In this document: positions 8,408 to 16,817 of the stretch, piece after piece
How the letters are laid out: each line of letters begins with the position of its first letter
How positions within the stretch are numbered: position 1 is the first letter of the stretch
NCBI GenBank assembly: GCA_900541335.1
Contig: UQJC01000003.1
Location: 56,129-120,128 of the forward strand
Reading direction: 5' to 3'
Length of the DNA stretch: 64,000 bases
DNA from: an uncultured Prevotella sp.
GTDB taxonomy: Bacteria > Bacteroidota > Bacteroidia > Bacteroidales > Bacteroidaceae
Notes under the pieces: generated by a model
What the model was told of the DNA's origin: nothing
What the model saw: the letters and a program-made list of their open reading frames with translations, nothing else
The model's database searches: none
Made by a program: the position numbers and the translations under genes

Positions 8408-9832
8408 TTACTTCTGCCGTTCCACCTCCAAGGCCTGTTGAAGATTGTCCTTGGCCTGTGCGTTGCCGTTTTGCGCCGCCTTTTCGAAGTATTGTTTAGC
8501 TTCGCGACGGTACCCCGCATACCAGTAGGCTACGCCCAGGGCATTGTAAGAGCGGGCATCATGACGAACGGAAAGCAGGAGTCGGAGTGCTTCGGCTACG
8601 CGGGCATCGGCTGCCAGGGCGCGTTCGGCTTCAGCCAGTGCTTCGGCTGAGAGTGCCTGGTGACGGTTGAGCGGATGAGCCGCTGAGGCTTCCTGCAAGC
8701 GTGCGGTGGCACGGTTGATGACGGGAGCCACCTTGTCGGGCACATAGTCGTAATAGATGCGGAGGTAACCCGAATTACGCTGGTCGCCCAAGATGTGGTC
8801 ACGAAGCTGGGCATAGGGCTGTCCGCCGTGGAGTGCCTTCAGCTTCTGTTCACGCACATTGGGGTCGGGTGTCTGGTCAATGAGGTCGAGCATCTCCTGC
8901 TTGTACGGCAGGTCGTTGTCGACAATCGCCGCGCGGAGTTCCGTCCAAGCTTCCCCGCCATTTGCCAATTCATACAGGCTGTCGGGCGTATGGATTTGGC
9001 TTTGAATGTAGCCTTTGAGGGCTTCGGCACGGTTGGCAGCGAGACGAATGTTGCGGTCGGCAGGTCCTTCGACCGAAGCCATACCGATAATCTGAATGAG
9101 CTTGACCGTAGAAGTGGTGTCAGCCAAAATCTGACGGGTGATGTCTACGATACGGTCAAGGGTGGCGGCATTGTCGCGGAACTGGTGGAGCAGGCGGTGA
9201 CGGTCGAGTTCGAAGTGAACCCAGAGTGCCCCTTTTTCCTTGTACATCACGCGGGTGTCGTCGTAGGGACGGTATTGCGAGATGTGTTGCAACACGGGAT
9301 TGTCGCGTTGAAGTTCGCCCGCCTTACCTGTATTGTCCTCCACAGGCAGCAGCACGGGGCAGAAGGGTGCGCGGTACTGCAGTTGTGCCACGGGACTGGC
9401 AGGGAGTGAATCGACCTGGCAACAGCCTTCGGCTTCGCGCAGGGCATCGAGGCGGATGCTGTCTTCCCATAACCAGGGATAGGTGCGGCGGTCGAAGGAG
9501 AGTTGGTAGTCTATGGTGTCGCCCAATGCACCTTCGCAGGCTTTGCCCTGTACAGGCAAGGGGCGGAGCGTCTGGGGTTGGTAGAACTGCTGCCGTTCGT
9601 GCAGTCGCTGGTTGCGTTTGCCGCGAAAGATGCTGACGGGCAAGTCGAGGCGGTGGCCCTTGGTGTCGGTGAGTACGGGAGTGGCCCATATGGCGTAGTC
9701 GCTCCCAGCCTTGCGGTCTTCCACAAGGGAAAAGCCTAAGTGCAGGCTGTCGTCGCTCCACCGTGCATCGGTCAGATGCTGGGCACTGAGGGGAAGGACG
9801 CTGAATAGGGAGAGAAGAGGGAAGAGTTTCAT
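8408..9832 (-). CDS. DUF3868 / OmpA-like protein with C-terminal TPR, fimbrial cluster
   Basis: This 474-residue protein has a signal peptide ending SAQ at 16-18. Residues about 18-130 match the DUF3868 pattern (LTDARWSDDSLHLGF ... VSIFRGKRNQRLHERQQFY). The central part (about 200-290) resembles an OmpA-like peptidoglycan-binding fold with IQIIGMASVEGPADRN and RAEALKGYI. The C-terminus (about 425-470) is TPR/Sel1-like, with YNALGVAYWYAGYRREAKQYFEKAAQ and NAQAKDNLQQA motifs. Such proteins are found in Bacteroidales fimbrial loci next to DUF3575 proteins and are thought to help assembly or outer-membrane attachment; the exact role is unknown. It lies between the DUF3575 and fimbrillin genes in one direction. 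A GC-rich inverted repeat lies just after its stop (8379-8402). Confidence 0.8.
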   Translation of the reverse strand: MKLFPLLSLFSVLPLSAQHLTDARWSDDSLHLGFSLVEDRKAGSDYAIWATPVLTDTKGHRLDLPVSIFRGKRNQRLHERQQFYQPQTLRPLPVQGKACEGALGDTIDYQLSFDRRTYPWLWEDSIRLDALREAEGCCQVDSLPASPVAQLQYRAPFCPVLLPVEDNTGKAGELQRDNPVLQHISQYRPYDDTRVMYKEKGALWVHFELDRHRLLHQFRDNAATLDRIVDITRQILADTTSTVKLIQIIGMASVEGPADRNIRLAANRAEALKGYIQSQIHTPDSLYELANGGEAWTELRAAIVDNDLPYKQEMLDLIDQTPDPNVREQKLKALHGGQPYAQLRDHILGDQRNSGYLRIYYDYVPDKVAPVINRATARLQEASAAHPLNRHQALSAEALAEAERALAADARVAEALRLLLSVRHDARSYNALGVAYWYAGYRREAKQYFEKAAQNGNAQAKDNLQQALEVERQK

Positions 9833-9955
9833 AGAGGCTTGGGGATAGGGGAGGGGAGTTTCAAGTTACTGTTTGAAGGGTTGTGAGTCGTTGTGTCGTT
9901 GTTTCGAAACGGCGTGAGGCTGTTGTGGCGAATTGTCGTTGTCTCGAAAATTCGG

Positions 9956-10035
9956 AATCTTGGAATCTCGTTATCTTGTAATCTTGTTATCTCGTTATTT
10001 CGACATATCGAATGATCGAGTCATCGAATGATTCC
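9956..10035. repeat. 8-bp periodic degenerate tract
   Basis: Ten consecutive octamers of the type AATCTCGT, TATCTTGT, TATTTCGA stay in register across 80 bp. The tract lies within the 250-bp gap between the DUF3575 and DUF3868 genes, so it is in the leader of the latter if the cluster is one transcript. Related octamers occur at 15284-15395. Confidence 0.75.
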
Positions 10036-10084
10036 GACTCCTGTAGCAGTAGTTACACCCCTAAATGTTCATCGTAACTAATTG

Positions 10085-10669
10085 TCAGAACAAGTTATAC
10101 ACGATCGAGACTGCGAGTTTGGTAGGGAGGAAGAACCATTTGTTGTCCTTTCCTACTTTGCTACCGCAAACTTCACAGGCATATTTATCGTAACGGGTAT
10201 AGCCGGCACCCAGTCCGACGACCGCTTCAATGTTCCACCGCTTGTTGGGCAACATCCAGCTATAGCCATAGACCAATCCGAGGGCACCGAGATTGCCTTG
10301 AAATCGGTGGTGCTCCAGTTCGGAGAAGATGCCAAAGGGCAGTTTGATACCGCCTGCGTTGTAGTGGGAGTAGAGCACGTTGGCACCCACAAAGTGACCA
10401 GCAAAGGAGGAGCAAAGCCAATAGCGGGCTTCGGGTTGGAGGGCGATGTGTTTAATTTTCTTGTTGTTGTTAAAAGTAAATGGGTTATATCCTATTGAGA
10501 AATCAAATGTCCACCGGGGGGCAAGTTTCAACTCTAACGCAACATTCGGTGTGGTCGTAGCCCAATACGGAATGTTGGTTTTGATCGTTGCTTTCTGTGC
10601 AAAGGCTGTGGCTGTGGCAAAGAAAAGTACAGCGACAAGAGCGGTTAAGTTCTTCAGACGTACAATCAT
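10085..10669 (-). CDS. DUF3575 outer-membrane protein of the fimbrial cluster
   Basis: The 194-residue product begins at the ATG at 10669, because the -7 box at 10705-10712 would lie inside any longer reading. Residues 1-25 are a signal peptide (LTALVAVLFFATATAFAQ). The mature part starts KTNIPYWATTTPNVALELKLAPRWTFDFSIGYNPF, the hallmark N-terminal pattern of DUF3575. It ends in an aromatic beta strand, LAVSIVYNLF, with terminal Phe, as in outer-membrane beta-barrels. It is the first gene of the fimbrial cluster and is probably co-transcribed with the DUF3868 gene 250 bp downstream. In other Bacteroidales this family always accompanies fimbrillin operons; its function is not established. Two cysteines (CEVCG) in a loop are unusual. 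Confidence 0.85.
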   Translation of the reverse strand: MIVRLKNLTALVAVLFFATATAFAQKATIKTNIPYWATTTPNVALELKLAPRWTFDFSIGYNPFTFNNNKKIKHIALQPEARYWLCSSFAGHFVGANVLYSHYNAGGIKLPFGIFSELEHHRFQGNLGALGLVYGYSWMLPNKRWNIEAVVGLGAGYTRYDKYACEVCGSKVGKDNKWFFLPTKLAVSIVYNLF

Positions 10670-10704
10670 ACTGTGATGGATTGCGTTAATACTAATTCTG
10701 CGAG

Positions 10705-10712
10705 CAAAGGTA
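10705..10712 (-). promoter_or_regulatory. -7 promoter box of the fimbrial operon
   Basis: TACCTTTG on the minus strand matches Bacteroidetes TAnnTTTG. It lies about 36 nt upstream of the chosen start codon of the DUF3575 gene, with TTG-containing sequence (TTGTTTAG) about 20 nt further upstream. Confidence 0.7.
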
Positions 10713-10777
10713 TGGGAATCTATTTTACTAAACAAGCCATACGAGTACATTTTTAATAAAAAAGATTCAATATAATT

Positions 10778-10786
10778 GGGGGGGGG
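10778..10786. repeat. Homopolymeric G9 tract upstream of the fimbrial promoter
   Basis: Nine consecutive G on the plus strand (C on the transcribed side), about 66 bp upstream of the -7 box. Tracts of this length can change length by slipped-strand mispairing. Confidence 0.8.
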
Positions 10787-10949
10787 TAAAATGTGTTAAT
10801 GATTTTCTGAGCTTTGTGTTCTAAACGGTTGTATCTTTGGTTATCTTAGCTATCATGCGTTTATATCAGATAAGCCATCTTTGGTTGCGTGGAGGATGAG
10901 GATGGGAATATTGAATAAACAATGTCAGAATGTAGTCGTTTGTTCTCTG

Positions 10950-11390
10950 TTTCCGTGTGGGGCATCCCAAGTGTCGAGATGATGTTTTACGTTTTCCGTG
11001 TAGGTCGTTCCGAGTGTTGAGATGATGTTTCCTGGCTCCCGTGTGAGTCATCCCAAGTGTTGGGATGACCTTTTACGGCTTCCGTGTGAGCCGTCCCAAG
11101 TGTTGGGATGACCTTTTACGGCTCCCGTATGAGCCGTCCCAAGTGTTGGGATGACCTTTTACGGCTCCCGAGTGGGTCGTCCCCAGTGTGTGGATGGGTC
11201 TTTACGGGTTCCGTGAAGGTCGTCCCCAGTGTTTAGACCCTCTTTTACGGGTTCCGTGTGAGCCATCCCCAGTGTTTAGACCTTCTTTTACGGCTTCCGT
11301 ATGAGCCATCCCCGGTGTTTAGACCTCCTTTTACGGTTTTCTGGTGGGGAATTTCCAGTGTTTAAACCTTCGTATCCTGCTTTCGTAGCC
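10950..11390 (+). repeat. 43-bp tandem array A, about 10 units
   Basis: The TCCCAAG/TCCCCAG core recurs at 10965, 11008, 11051, 11094, 11137, 11180, 11223, 11266, 11309 and 11352, an exact 43-bp step. Units vary over their whole length. Early units carry TGTTGGGATGACC, later ones TGTTTAGACCTTC; most share TTTTACGG. The array fills the non-coding gap between the fimbrial operon (minus) and the YihY gene (plus). There is no gene in 10670-11471. Confidence 0.95.
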
Positions 11391-11471
11391 AGGGATTCAT
11401 TATCTTCGTGCCGTTATGCAAGTGGATGAGGTAGTCATCCCTTTCGTTTTTCATCTCAAAAAAGTATACTC

Positions 11472-12785
11472 ATGTCTTCCTTTGTACAGCGTTTAACCTT
11501 GTTCTTGCACCGTGATCTCTGGAAACCCACTACAGGAAAGTGGCGGAAAGTCTGGATGGGAGCCTTGAAGCGACTCTATCTCACCATTCGGCTCTTTCTG
11601 CGCGAAGGGTTGGCTTACCGCGCTTCGGCATTGACCTATTCTTCCCTGCTTTCGCTGGTACCTATCCTGGCCATCATCTTTGCTGTGGCCAAAGGTTTCG
11701 GACTTGCCGCCTTTACCGAGGAATGGATACGCAGCAATGTGGTCGCTAAACCTGAAATCATTGATACACTCGTGGGCTTCGTACAGTCTTACCTTAATCA
11801 TACCCAAGGGGGCATCTTCTTAGGCTTCGGTTTGCTGATGTTGCTTTATACACTCTTTAGTCTGACAGACTCCATCGAGAGTGCTTTCAACGAGATTTGG
11901 CAAGTTGAGCAACCACGTTCGCTCTTCCGCATGGTGACGGACTACACCGCTGTGTTCTTTCTGCTACCTATCTTTATTGTCGTCACCAGCGGTTTGACCT
12001 ATTTCATCTATTCTGCAGCCGACGAGTGGTTGCCCAATGTCATGTTGCTGCGCCCCACAGTGTTGTTCCTGTTGAAGTTTTTGCCCTACCTGGTGATGGT
12101 GCTGTTCTTTACCTGCCTCTTTGCTTTCATGCCCAATACCCATGTGAAGCTGCGGAGTGCCTTGCTGGCAGGCACCCTGACGGGTGTGCTGTTTCAGTTG
12201 CTCCAGATCGGTTACCTGCATTCACAAGTATGGTTGACTTCCTATAATGCCATCTACGGTTCGTTTGCCGCCCTTCCGCTCTTCTTGCTGATGTGCCAGA
12301 TAGCCTGGATGCTCACCCTCTTTGGGGGTGCCCTGGCCTATGTTGACCAGAACTTGCACAGCTTTTATTACGGTCAGGAGAGTGTGCGGCTCAGTCGCGT
12401 TGATCACGACTGCCTTTGTGTGCAACTGGCCGCTGCTGTTTGCCGTCAGTTTGCCGCATCGCGTCCGCCCCTGTCCGCACGCCAATTGGCTACGCAGGAG
12501 AAGGTACATTTGCGGGTGGTGACAGACATTCTCGGTGAACTCTCGCAAGCGGGAGTCTTGCTGAAGATACCTGAAACGGAAAACAATCGCGAAACGACGT
12601 ACTTGCCTGCCGGGGACATTCACCGCCTGACGCCTGCCACGCTGCTCGAAACGTTGGACCGTCGCGGGACGAGTCTGCCCCTGACAGAGGAGAGTCCGTG
12701 GCGTGCCTTCCGCAGTTTGCGCAAGTCGCTGTTCAGCGGGCTCTATGCCGACATGCCGTTGCATGAGTTGCCGAAGAAGGAATGA
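11472..12785 (+). CDS. YihY/BrkB-family inner-membrane protein
   Basis: A 437-residue polytopic membrane protein. Residues about 40-300 form the YihY/virulence-factor BrkB domain with six or so helices. The family signature is visible at EGLAYRASALTYSSLLSLVP (45-64), then TLFSLTDSIESAFNEIW, and YGSFAALPLFLLMCQIAWMLTLFGGAL near 265-295. Residues about 310-430 are a soluble, winged-helix-like tail (LSARQLATQEKVHLRVVTDILGEL) often fused in Bacteroidetes members. Family members were once called RNase BN; that activity belongs elsewhere, and the true function (possibly lipid or solute transport) is unproven. It stands alone, with a 43-bp repeat array upstream and a palindrome-pair element downstream. 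A near-consensus -7 (TATCTTCG) is at about 11400-11407. Confidence 0.9.
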   Translation: MSSFVQRLTLFLHRDLWKPTTGKWRKVWMGALKRLYLTIRLFLREGLAYRASALTYSSLLSLVPILAIIFAVAKGFGLAAFTEEWIRSNVVAKPEIIDTLVGFVQSYLNHTQGGIFLGFGLLMLLYTLFSLTDSIESAFNEIWQVEQPRSLFRMVTDYTAVFFLLPIFIVVTSGLTYFIYSAADEWLPNVMLLRPTVLFLLKFLPYLVMVLFFTCLFAFMPNTHVKLRSALLAGTLTGVLFQLLQIGYLHSQVWLTSYNAIYGSFAALPLFLLMCQIAWMLTLFGGALAYVDQNLHSFYYGQESVRLSRVDHDCLCVQLAAAVCRQFAASRPPLSARQLATQEKVHLRVVTDILGELSQAGVLLKIPETENNRETTYLPAGDIHRLTPATLLETLDRRGTSLPLTEESPWRAFRSLRKSLFSGLYADMPLHELPKKE

Positions 12786-12813
12786 ATGGATGCTTTCAAC
12801 CGGTGGTAGGGTT

Positions 12814-12909
12814 GTACGGTCGCGGCATGCCGAGACCCGAAGCAGAAGTAACTCTCTCGCGAGAAGATTATGCTGTAACGCAATGGGTCGCGGCATGCCG
12901 CGACCGTAC
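12814..12909. repeat. Palindrome-pair repeat element family 2, copy 2
   Basis: This 96-bp element is the reverse complement of the element at 5008-5102. The middle shares AAGCAGAAGTAACT and GCAATGGGTCG. It follows the YihY stop by 28 bp. A fragment (GGGTCGCGCCATGCGG) is at about 12972-12987. The rest of 12786-13171 contains the GH20 terminator and nothing else recognised. Confidence 0.85.
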
Positions 12910-13047
12910 AGCTCCTTCGTATGTATAGCAGCTGTATTTTCTGCGGTGATCATTCATACAGGTGTATGGTTGGGTCGCGCCATGCGGTAAGTATTCCCGC
13001 CCCTTCGCCCTTTATCGTCTATTATCTATTCCTGTTTATCGCAAAAA

Positions 13048-13086
13048 AAACTCTGTGCCGCCCTTGGAGAGGGAAGCACAGAGTTT
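13048..13086 (-). terminator. Terminator of the GH20 gene
   Basis: An 11-bp stem (AAACTCTGTGC / GCACAGAGTTT) is followed on the minus strand by a run of eight T (plus-strand A at 13043-13050). It lies 86 bp beyond the stop of the hexosaminidase. Confidence 0.85.
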
Positions 13087-13171
13087 TGTCGTATAGGGTG
13101 GTGACCCACACCTTATTATATATAGCCATCGAAAGGTCGAAGCTATCTAGTCAGCAGAATGGGGAAGCTGC

Positions 13172-15190
13172 TTACTTCTGCTCAACCTTGAGGTTCGTCA
13201 CCTCGCTTTGGAAGTTGCCTGCCTGGCGGAGGGGGAAGACGAGCGTAGACTGATAGAAGATCTTGTCAGAGGGTTGGTATACGATGGGCTCGTAGGGAGA
13301 AGCACCCTTAACCTGGTAGTGTGCACGATCGGTATCGCGGATGACATAAAGCGGTTTCGGTGCAAGTTCTTCGCGCTTCTGACCGTCTACGTAGAGCGTG
13401 GTCTTGCGGTTGTCACCTTCAATCATGAGGTTCACCTTCTTACCCTTCTCAACTCGGTAGTTGAATGTGGTGAGGTAACCGTCGCGCTCGAAACCGAGTT
13501 TGCCTTGCTGCGGGTCGGAGAGGTAGAACACAGCATTGGCCGAACGGAAGAGTTCGGTACCCTTGGCTTCCTCCTTACCGTTGAGTGTGAAAGACACCTG
13601 GTAGTTGTAACCAATCTCTTCGAGGTCTTGCTTCTGACCCGCCTTGACAACAGGTACATTGGCTACGGTGCCCGGTTGACCGATGCGGCCCAGTTCGTTG
13701 ACACCCGGAGCTTCACTCAAAAGTACGCGCTGCTTGTTGAAGTCAGCATAGGGAAGCTGTGCCTTCTTGCCCGTCCAGCACTTGACAGCCAACGTTTGGA
13801 GTGCGGGGAACACGCGGTGGTGAACATCCTTGACAGAGATACCGTTGCCTACGTGATCGTTCCATACAGCAAACATACCGCCTTCAATGGCAGGATCCTG
13901 TTCCTCGAAGGTCTGGTTGCCGATCATCGCGGGCGTCCAAGAGTTGTAAAGCCATTCGCAGTTGAGGTAGTCGTAATAGTAACCGGCGGCGGGCACGATG
14001 TAAACGGCACCGTCGGGGATGCTGACAAGCTGGTAACCCAACTTCTTCATGTCCTGCGGATTGGCGTAACCGTTGTACCAGCAGTTCATGAGCACGTTTT
14101 CAGCCTTGACGGGCGTTTCACCCTTGGCGTGCGTCAAGGCACCCCAAACGACAGCCTGCTTACCGAAGCCTTCTACAAAACGGATGTAGTGGTCGGTAAA
14201 TTCGCGGAACTTCTCTACCACTTCCTTCTTGGCATTGGAATATTCATCAGTACCGATGTGTACACGCTTGCCACGGAAGACAGGTTCCTTTCCGCTGAGG
14301 TATTCGCGGAAGAGTCCGTCGACAAACTTGTAGGTCTCGGGATTGAAGAGGTCGAGGTGGTCCATACCATACTCCTTGCTACCAATCTCGGGCTTGTACT
14401 GTGTGAAGGCAAGTGAGTGAGCGGGTACGTCGATTTCGGGAATGATTTCCACCCCATTGGCTTCAGCCAGTTGTTGCAGACCGATAAATTCCTTCTTGGT
14501 GTAGGAACCGTCCTTGGCCGTGAGGCCGGGATAGGTGTCACACTCCAGACGGAAAGCAGCCTGTGTCTTCATCCAGTCACCGCCAAAGTACTGACGGAAG
14601 CCGTTGTCGTTGAGGTGAACCTGGAGGGTATTCATCTTATAATAAGCCATGGCCTTCGTGAGGTTGCGGAGGTAGCTCATGGGGAAGAACTTACGGCCAC
14701 AGTCAATCATGAAGCCACGGAGGCGGTATTCGGGAACGTCGGTCGTCACACCACAGGGAAGGGTGCGGTCGGCCTGTTGCTCGGTGAGCTGGAGGAGGGT
14801 ACGGGTAGCCCAGAAAGCAGCCTGGTTGGTGGGAGCCTGTACTTCAATCTGCTTGTTGATGTGGAGTACGTAGCCTTCCGTACCGAGTGCCTTGTCTTTG
14901 CTTAAGGTCAGTACGATGTCGCCAGCCTGTGCTTTGCCCTTGACAACCTGAAGGTCTTTGCCGAACATTTCTTTGTAATCGTTGGCCAGTGCCTGAGCAG
15001 CTGCCATCAGTTTGCTGCTCTTAACGACGATGCGTCCAGAGGGAGCGACGCGGCCTTCAGCACCCGTCCAGGTCTTCAGTTCGGGCACAACGAAGGGCTT
15101 CGGGTTGATTTCAGCCCAAAGGGTGCCTGCAGAGAAGAGGCACGCAGCTGCTACAACGAGCAACTTCTTCATAGAAAAAACATTTTTCAT
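13172..15190 (-). CDS. GH20 beta-N-acetylhexosaminidase, secreted
   Basis: A 672-residue exported glycoside hydrolase that would remove terminal GlcNAc/GalNAc from glycans. Met7 (15172) is an equally good start, giving a clean signal peptide (KKLLVVAAACLFSAGTLWA). Residues about 28-150 are the GH20b N-terminal domain. The catalytic TIM barrel begins at about 153 (EYRLRGFMIDCGRKFFP) and carries HIGTDEYSN with the catalytic Asp315-Glu316 pair; the usual HIGGDE has Thr instead of the second Gly. VHLNDNGFRQ and the WNDH segment also fit. The C-terminal 150 residues form a beta-rich domain resembling carbohydrate-binding or LamG folds. The likely role is host mucin or N-glycan degradation. A terminator follows. 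An octamer-periodic tract lies 94-205 bp upstream. Confidence 0.92.
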   Translation of the reverse strand: MKNVFSMKKLLVVAAACLFSAGTLWAEINPKPFVVPELKTWTGAEGRVAPSGRIVVKSSKLMAAAQALANDYKEMFGKDLQVVKGKAQAGDIVLTLSKDKALGTEGYVLHINKQIEVQAPTNQAAFWATRTLLQLTEQQADRTLPCGVTTDVPEYRLRGFMIDCGRKFFPMSYLRNLTKAMAYYKMNTLQVHLNDNGFRQYFGGDWMKTQAAFRLECDTYPGLTAKDGSYTKKEFIGLQQLAEANGVEIIPEIDVPAHSLAFTQYKPEIGSKEYGMDHLDLFNPETYKFVDGLFREYLSGKEPVFRGKRVHIGTDEYSNAKKEVVEKFREFTDHYIRFVEGFGKQAVVWGALTHAKGETPVKAENVLMNCWYNGYANPQDMKKLGYQLVSIPDGAVYIVPAAGYYYDYLNCEWLYNSWTPAMIGNQTFEEQDPAIEGGMFAVWNDHVGNGISVKDVHHRVFPALQTLAVKCWTGKKAQLPYADFNKQRVLLSEAPGVNELGRIGQPGTVANVPVVKAGQKQDLEEIGYNYQVSFTLNGKEEAKGTELFRSANAVFYLSDPQQGKLGFERDGYLTTFNYRVEKGKKVNLMIEGDNRKTTLYVDGQKREELAPKPLYVIRDTDRAHYQVKGASPYEPIVYQPSDKIFYQSTLVFPLRQAGNFQSEVTNLKVEQK

Positions 15191-15283
15191 GTGAGGTAAA
15201 GTGATTATGATAAGAGAAAAGTAATATGCTTTGTTATTGAGGAACAGCGGGGGGAGGATAGGGCGTGAAGATTAAAGTCGAGG

Positions 15284-15395
15284 TAACGAAGTGACGAAAT
15301 AACGAATTTGCGTAATAACGAAGTAGCGAGATTGTGCAGTAACGAAATTGCGAAATCGCGAAGTGACGAAATACCGAAATCGCGAAGTGACGATT
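15284..15395. repeat. 8-bp periodic degenerate tract, 14 units
   Basis: Fourteen octamers in register, e.g. TAACGAAG, TGACGAAA and TCGCGAAG. On the minus strand they read ATTTCGTC, ACTTCGCG. The tract lies between the GH20 start and the DUF1573 stop, so it is in the GH20 leader or upstream region. Confidence 0.85.
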
Positions 15396-15460
15396 GAAGC
15401 CGACTCTGAAACTGGTAACTTTCTGCGCTTCTAACCTTTTCCCCTGCTCACCTTCGAACC

Positions 15461-16525
15461 TTATTTCTTCACCGTAACGTCGATGACCATTTTAGAGTGT
15501 TTCGGGTCGTTGGTGATGAGGAGGATGCGGCGACGTCCCTTAAAGAATGCGCTGTTTCCGTTGATTGAGATTTTCAGCTTCTGGCTACTGCCCGGCTTGA
15601 TCTTTCGTTTGTTGAGGCTGACACTGATGCCCGGGTTGTATACCTGAAGAGCCTTGATCAGCAAATCAGCCTGTCCGGTATTCTTGAGAACAAGTTCGCC
15701 CTCGGCACGGTTCTTCTTATTGAGTTCGCCCAAAGTAATGTGGGTACTGTCAAGTTCGGCAACGGGAACGTGGCTGCTGAGAAGGTCTTGCTCAGAGAAC
15801 TCAGGCAACAAGGTTGTAGAAACATTGATTTCAGTCTCCTTGCTGACGCGGTCGCCCATGAAACGACTGAGGTAAATATTGGTCTGGGTAAGTCCCATCG
15901 TAGGTAACTGGTTACTGTCGAGCGTGATAAGCATACGTCCGACACGTCCCGGACGAATGACCGCAGGGTCAGCTTCGGCACTGAGGTACTTAGGCAGGTG
16001 CATCAGTGCCGGATGGAAGGTCTTCTTGCTGGCATTAAAAATCTGAAGCACAAAGGTCGGACGGTCACCTCGGTTGACATCGTCGAATTCCACGTTGTCC
16101 GTGCTGAGGAAGTAATCACCGATTTGGTAAGGATATTCTTCGGTCGGTTCTGTGCGTGTCATGGACACCTGTCCCATGAGTGTGAGGTAGTGTGGCTGTT
16201 CGCTGAGATTGGTAAAGACAGCAAGTCCCTTGTTGAAGTGTCCCAGCATTTCGGCATCGTAGGTGGCACGGATGAAGCCCGTGCTGCCCGGTCCGATAGG
16301 AGTGCGTGTCCATTCAGCATCGGTACAACCGCAGTCGGTGCGCACCTCCTTGATGACGAGGTCCTGCGTACCTTTGTTGGTAACCTTGAAGGTTGCAGTT
16401 TTAGGTGTATGCCACAGGAGGGTACCCATTTCCTGGGTGGTTTGGTCAAATGATATGGTGGGTTGCGCCTGTACTGCAGAAACGGAAAGGAATGCGGCAG
16501 TCAGGAGAGTAAAGAAAGCCTTCAT
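15461..16525 (-). CDS. DUF1573 protein, secreted
   Basis: The 354-residue product starts at the ATG at 16525, since a -7 box lies at 16568-16575. It has a signal peptide (FFTLLTAAFLSVSAVQA). The region after residue 20 is the DUF1573 pattern: FDQTTQEMGTLLWHTPKTATFKVTNKGTQDLVIKEVRTDCGC, including the conserved DCGC motif near 69-72 and a PGSTGFIRATYD strand. A second and a partial third Ig-like (ASH/MSP-type) repeat follow, the last with ELVLKNTGQADLLIKAL and SQKLKISINGNS. Such proteins are exported and common in Bacteroidetes; no enzymatic role is known and the function is unassigned. It is transcribed alone, diverging from xth. Confidence 0.85.
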   Translation of the reverse strand: MKAFFTLLTAAFLSVSAVQAQPTISFDQTTQEMGTLLWHTPKTATFKVTNKGTQDLVIKEVRTDCGCTDAEWTRTPIGPGSTGFIRATYDAEMLGHFNKGLAVFTNLSEQPHYLTLMGQVSMTRTEPTEEYPYQIGDYFLSTDNVEFDDVNRGDRPTFVLQIFNASKKTFHPALMHLPKYLSAEADPAVIRPGRVGRMLITLDSNQLPTMGLTQTNIYLSRFMGDRVSKETEINVSTTLLPEFSEQDLLSSHVPVAELDSTHITLGELNKKNRAEGELVLKNTGQADLLIKALQVYNPGISVSLNKRKIKPGSSQKLKISINGNSAFFKGRRRILLITNDPKHSKMVIDVTVKK

Positions 16526-16567
16526 AAGTAGTTGAAAATGTAACGTGTTCAGGGTAAAAAGGTGGCG

Positions 16568-16575
16568 CAAAGGTA
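16568..16575 (-). promoter_or_regulatory. -7 box for the DUF1573 gene
   Basis: TACCTTTG on the minus strand, 43 nt upstream of the start codon at 16525. Confidence 0.7.
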
Positions 16576-16730
16576 AGAAAAAAAAGCGAGCGCGGGGAGG
16601 TGTGGTGATTAGTTGCTATATTTGCGCAGTTAGTGCAGGCATAAACGGAGATTCGTGGTTGCCTGAGAGGAGGAGAGTTTCTCGGGTTGAGGAGAGTTTA
16701 TCGAGTTGATGAGTTTATCGAGTTGACGAA

Positions 16731-16770
16731 TTCTCAACTTCTCAACTTCTCATCCTCTCAACTTCTTCTC
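16731..16770 (+). repeat. 8-bp periodic pyrimidine-rich tract before xth
   Basis: Five octamers in register (TTCTCAAC twice, then TTCTCATC, CTCTCAAC, TTCTTCTC). They are preceded by two 17-bp units containing GAGTTTATCGAGTTGA at about 16691-16727. The tract lies in the leader of xth. Confidence 0.75.
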
Positions 16771-16817
16771 TTTTCTATTGCGGGAGTGCCTAACTCATAT
16801 AAACTGTTTTTTTGAAT

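Noticed and set aside
13208..14416. 402-residue antisense reading frame in the GH20 gene
   Set aside because: The minus-strand frame has a full set of GH20 motifs and a signal peptide. The plus frame is a shadow with no recognisable motif. The same holds for 1464-2363, 61664-62686 and 59974-60849.
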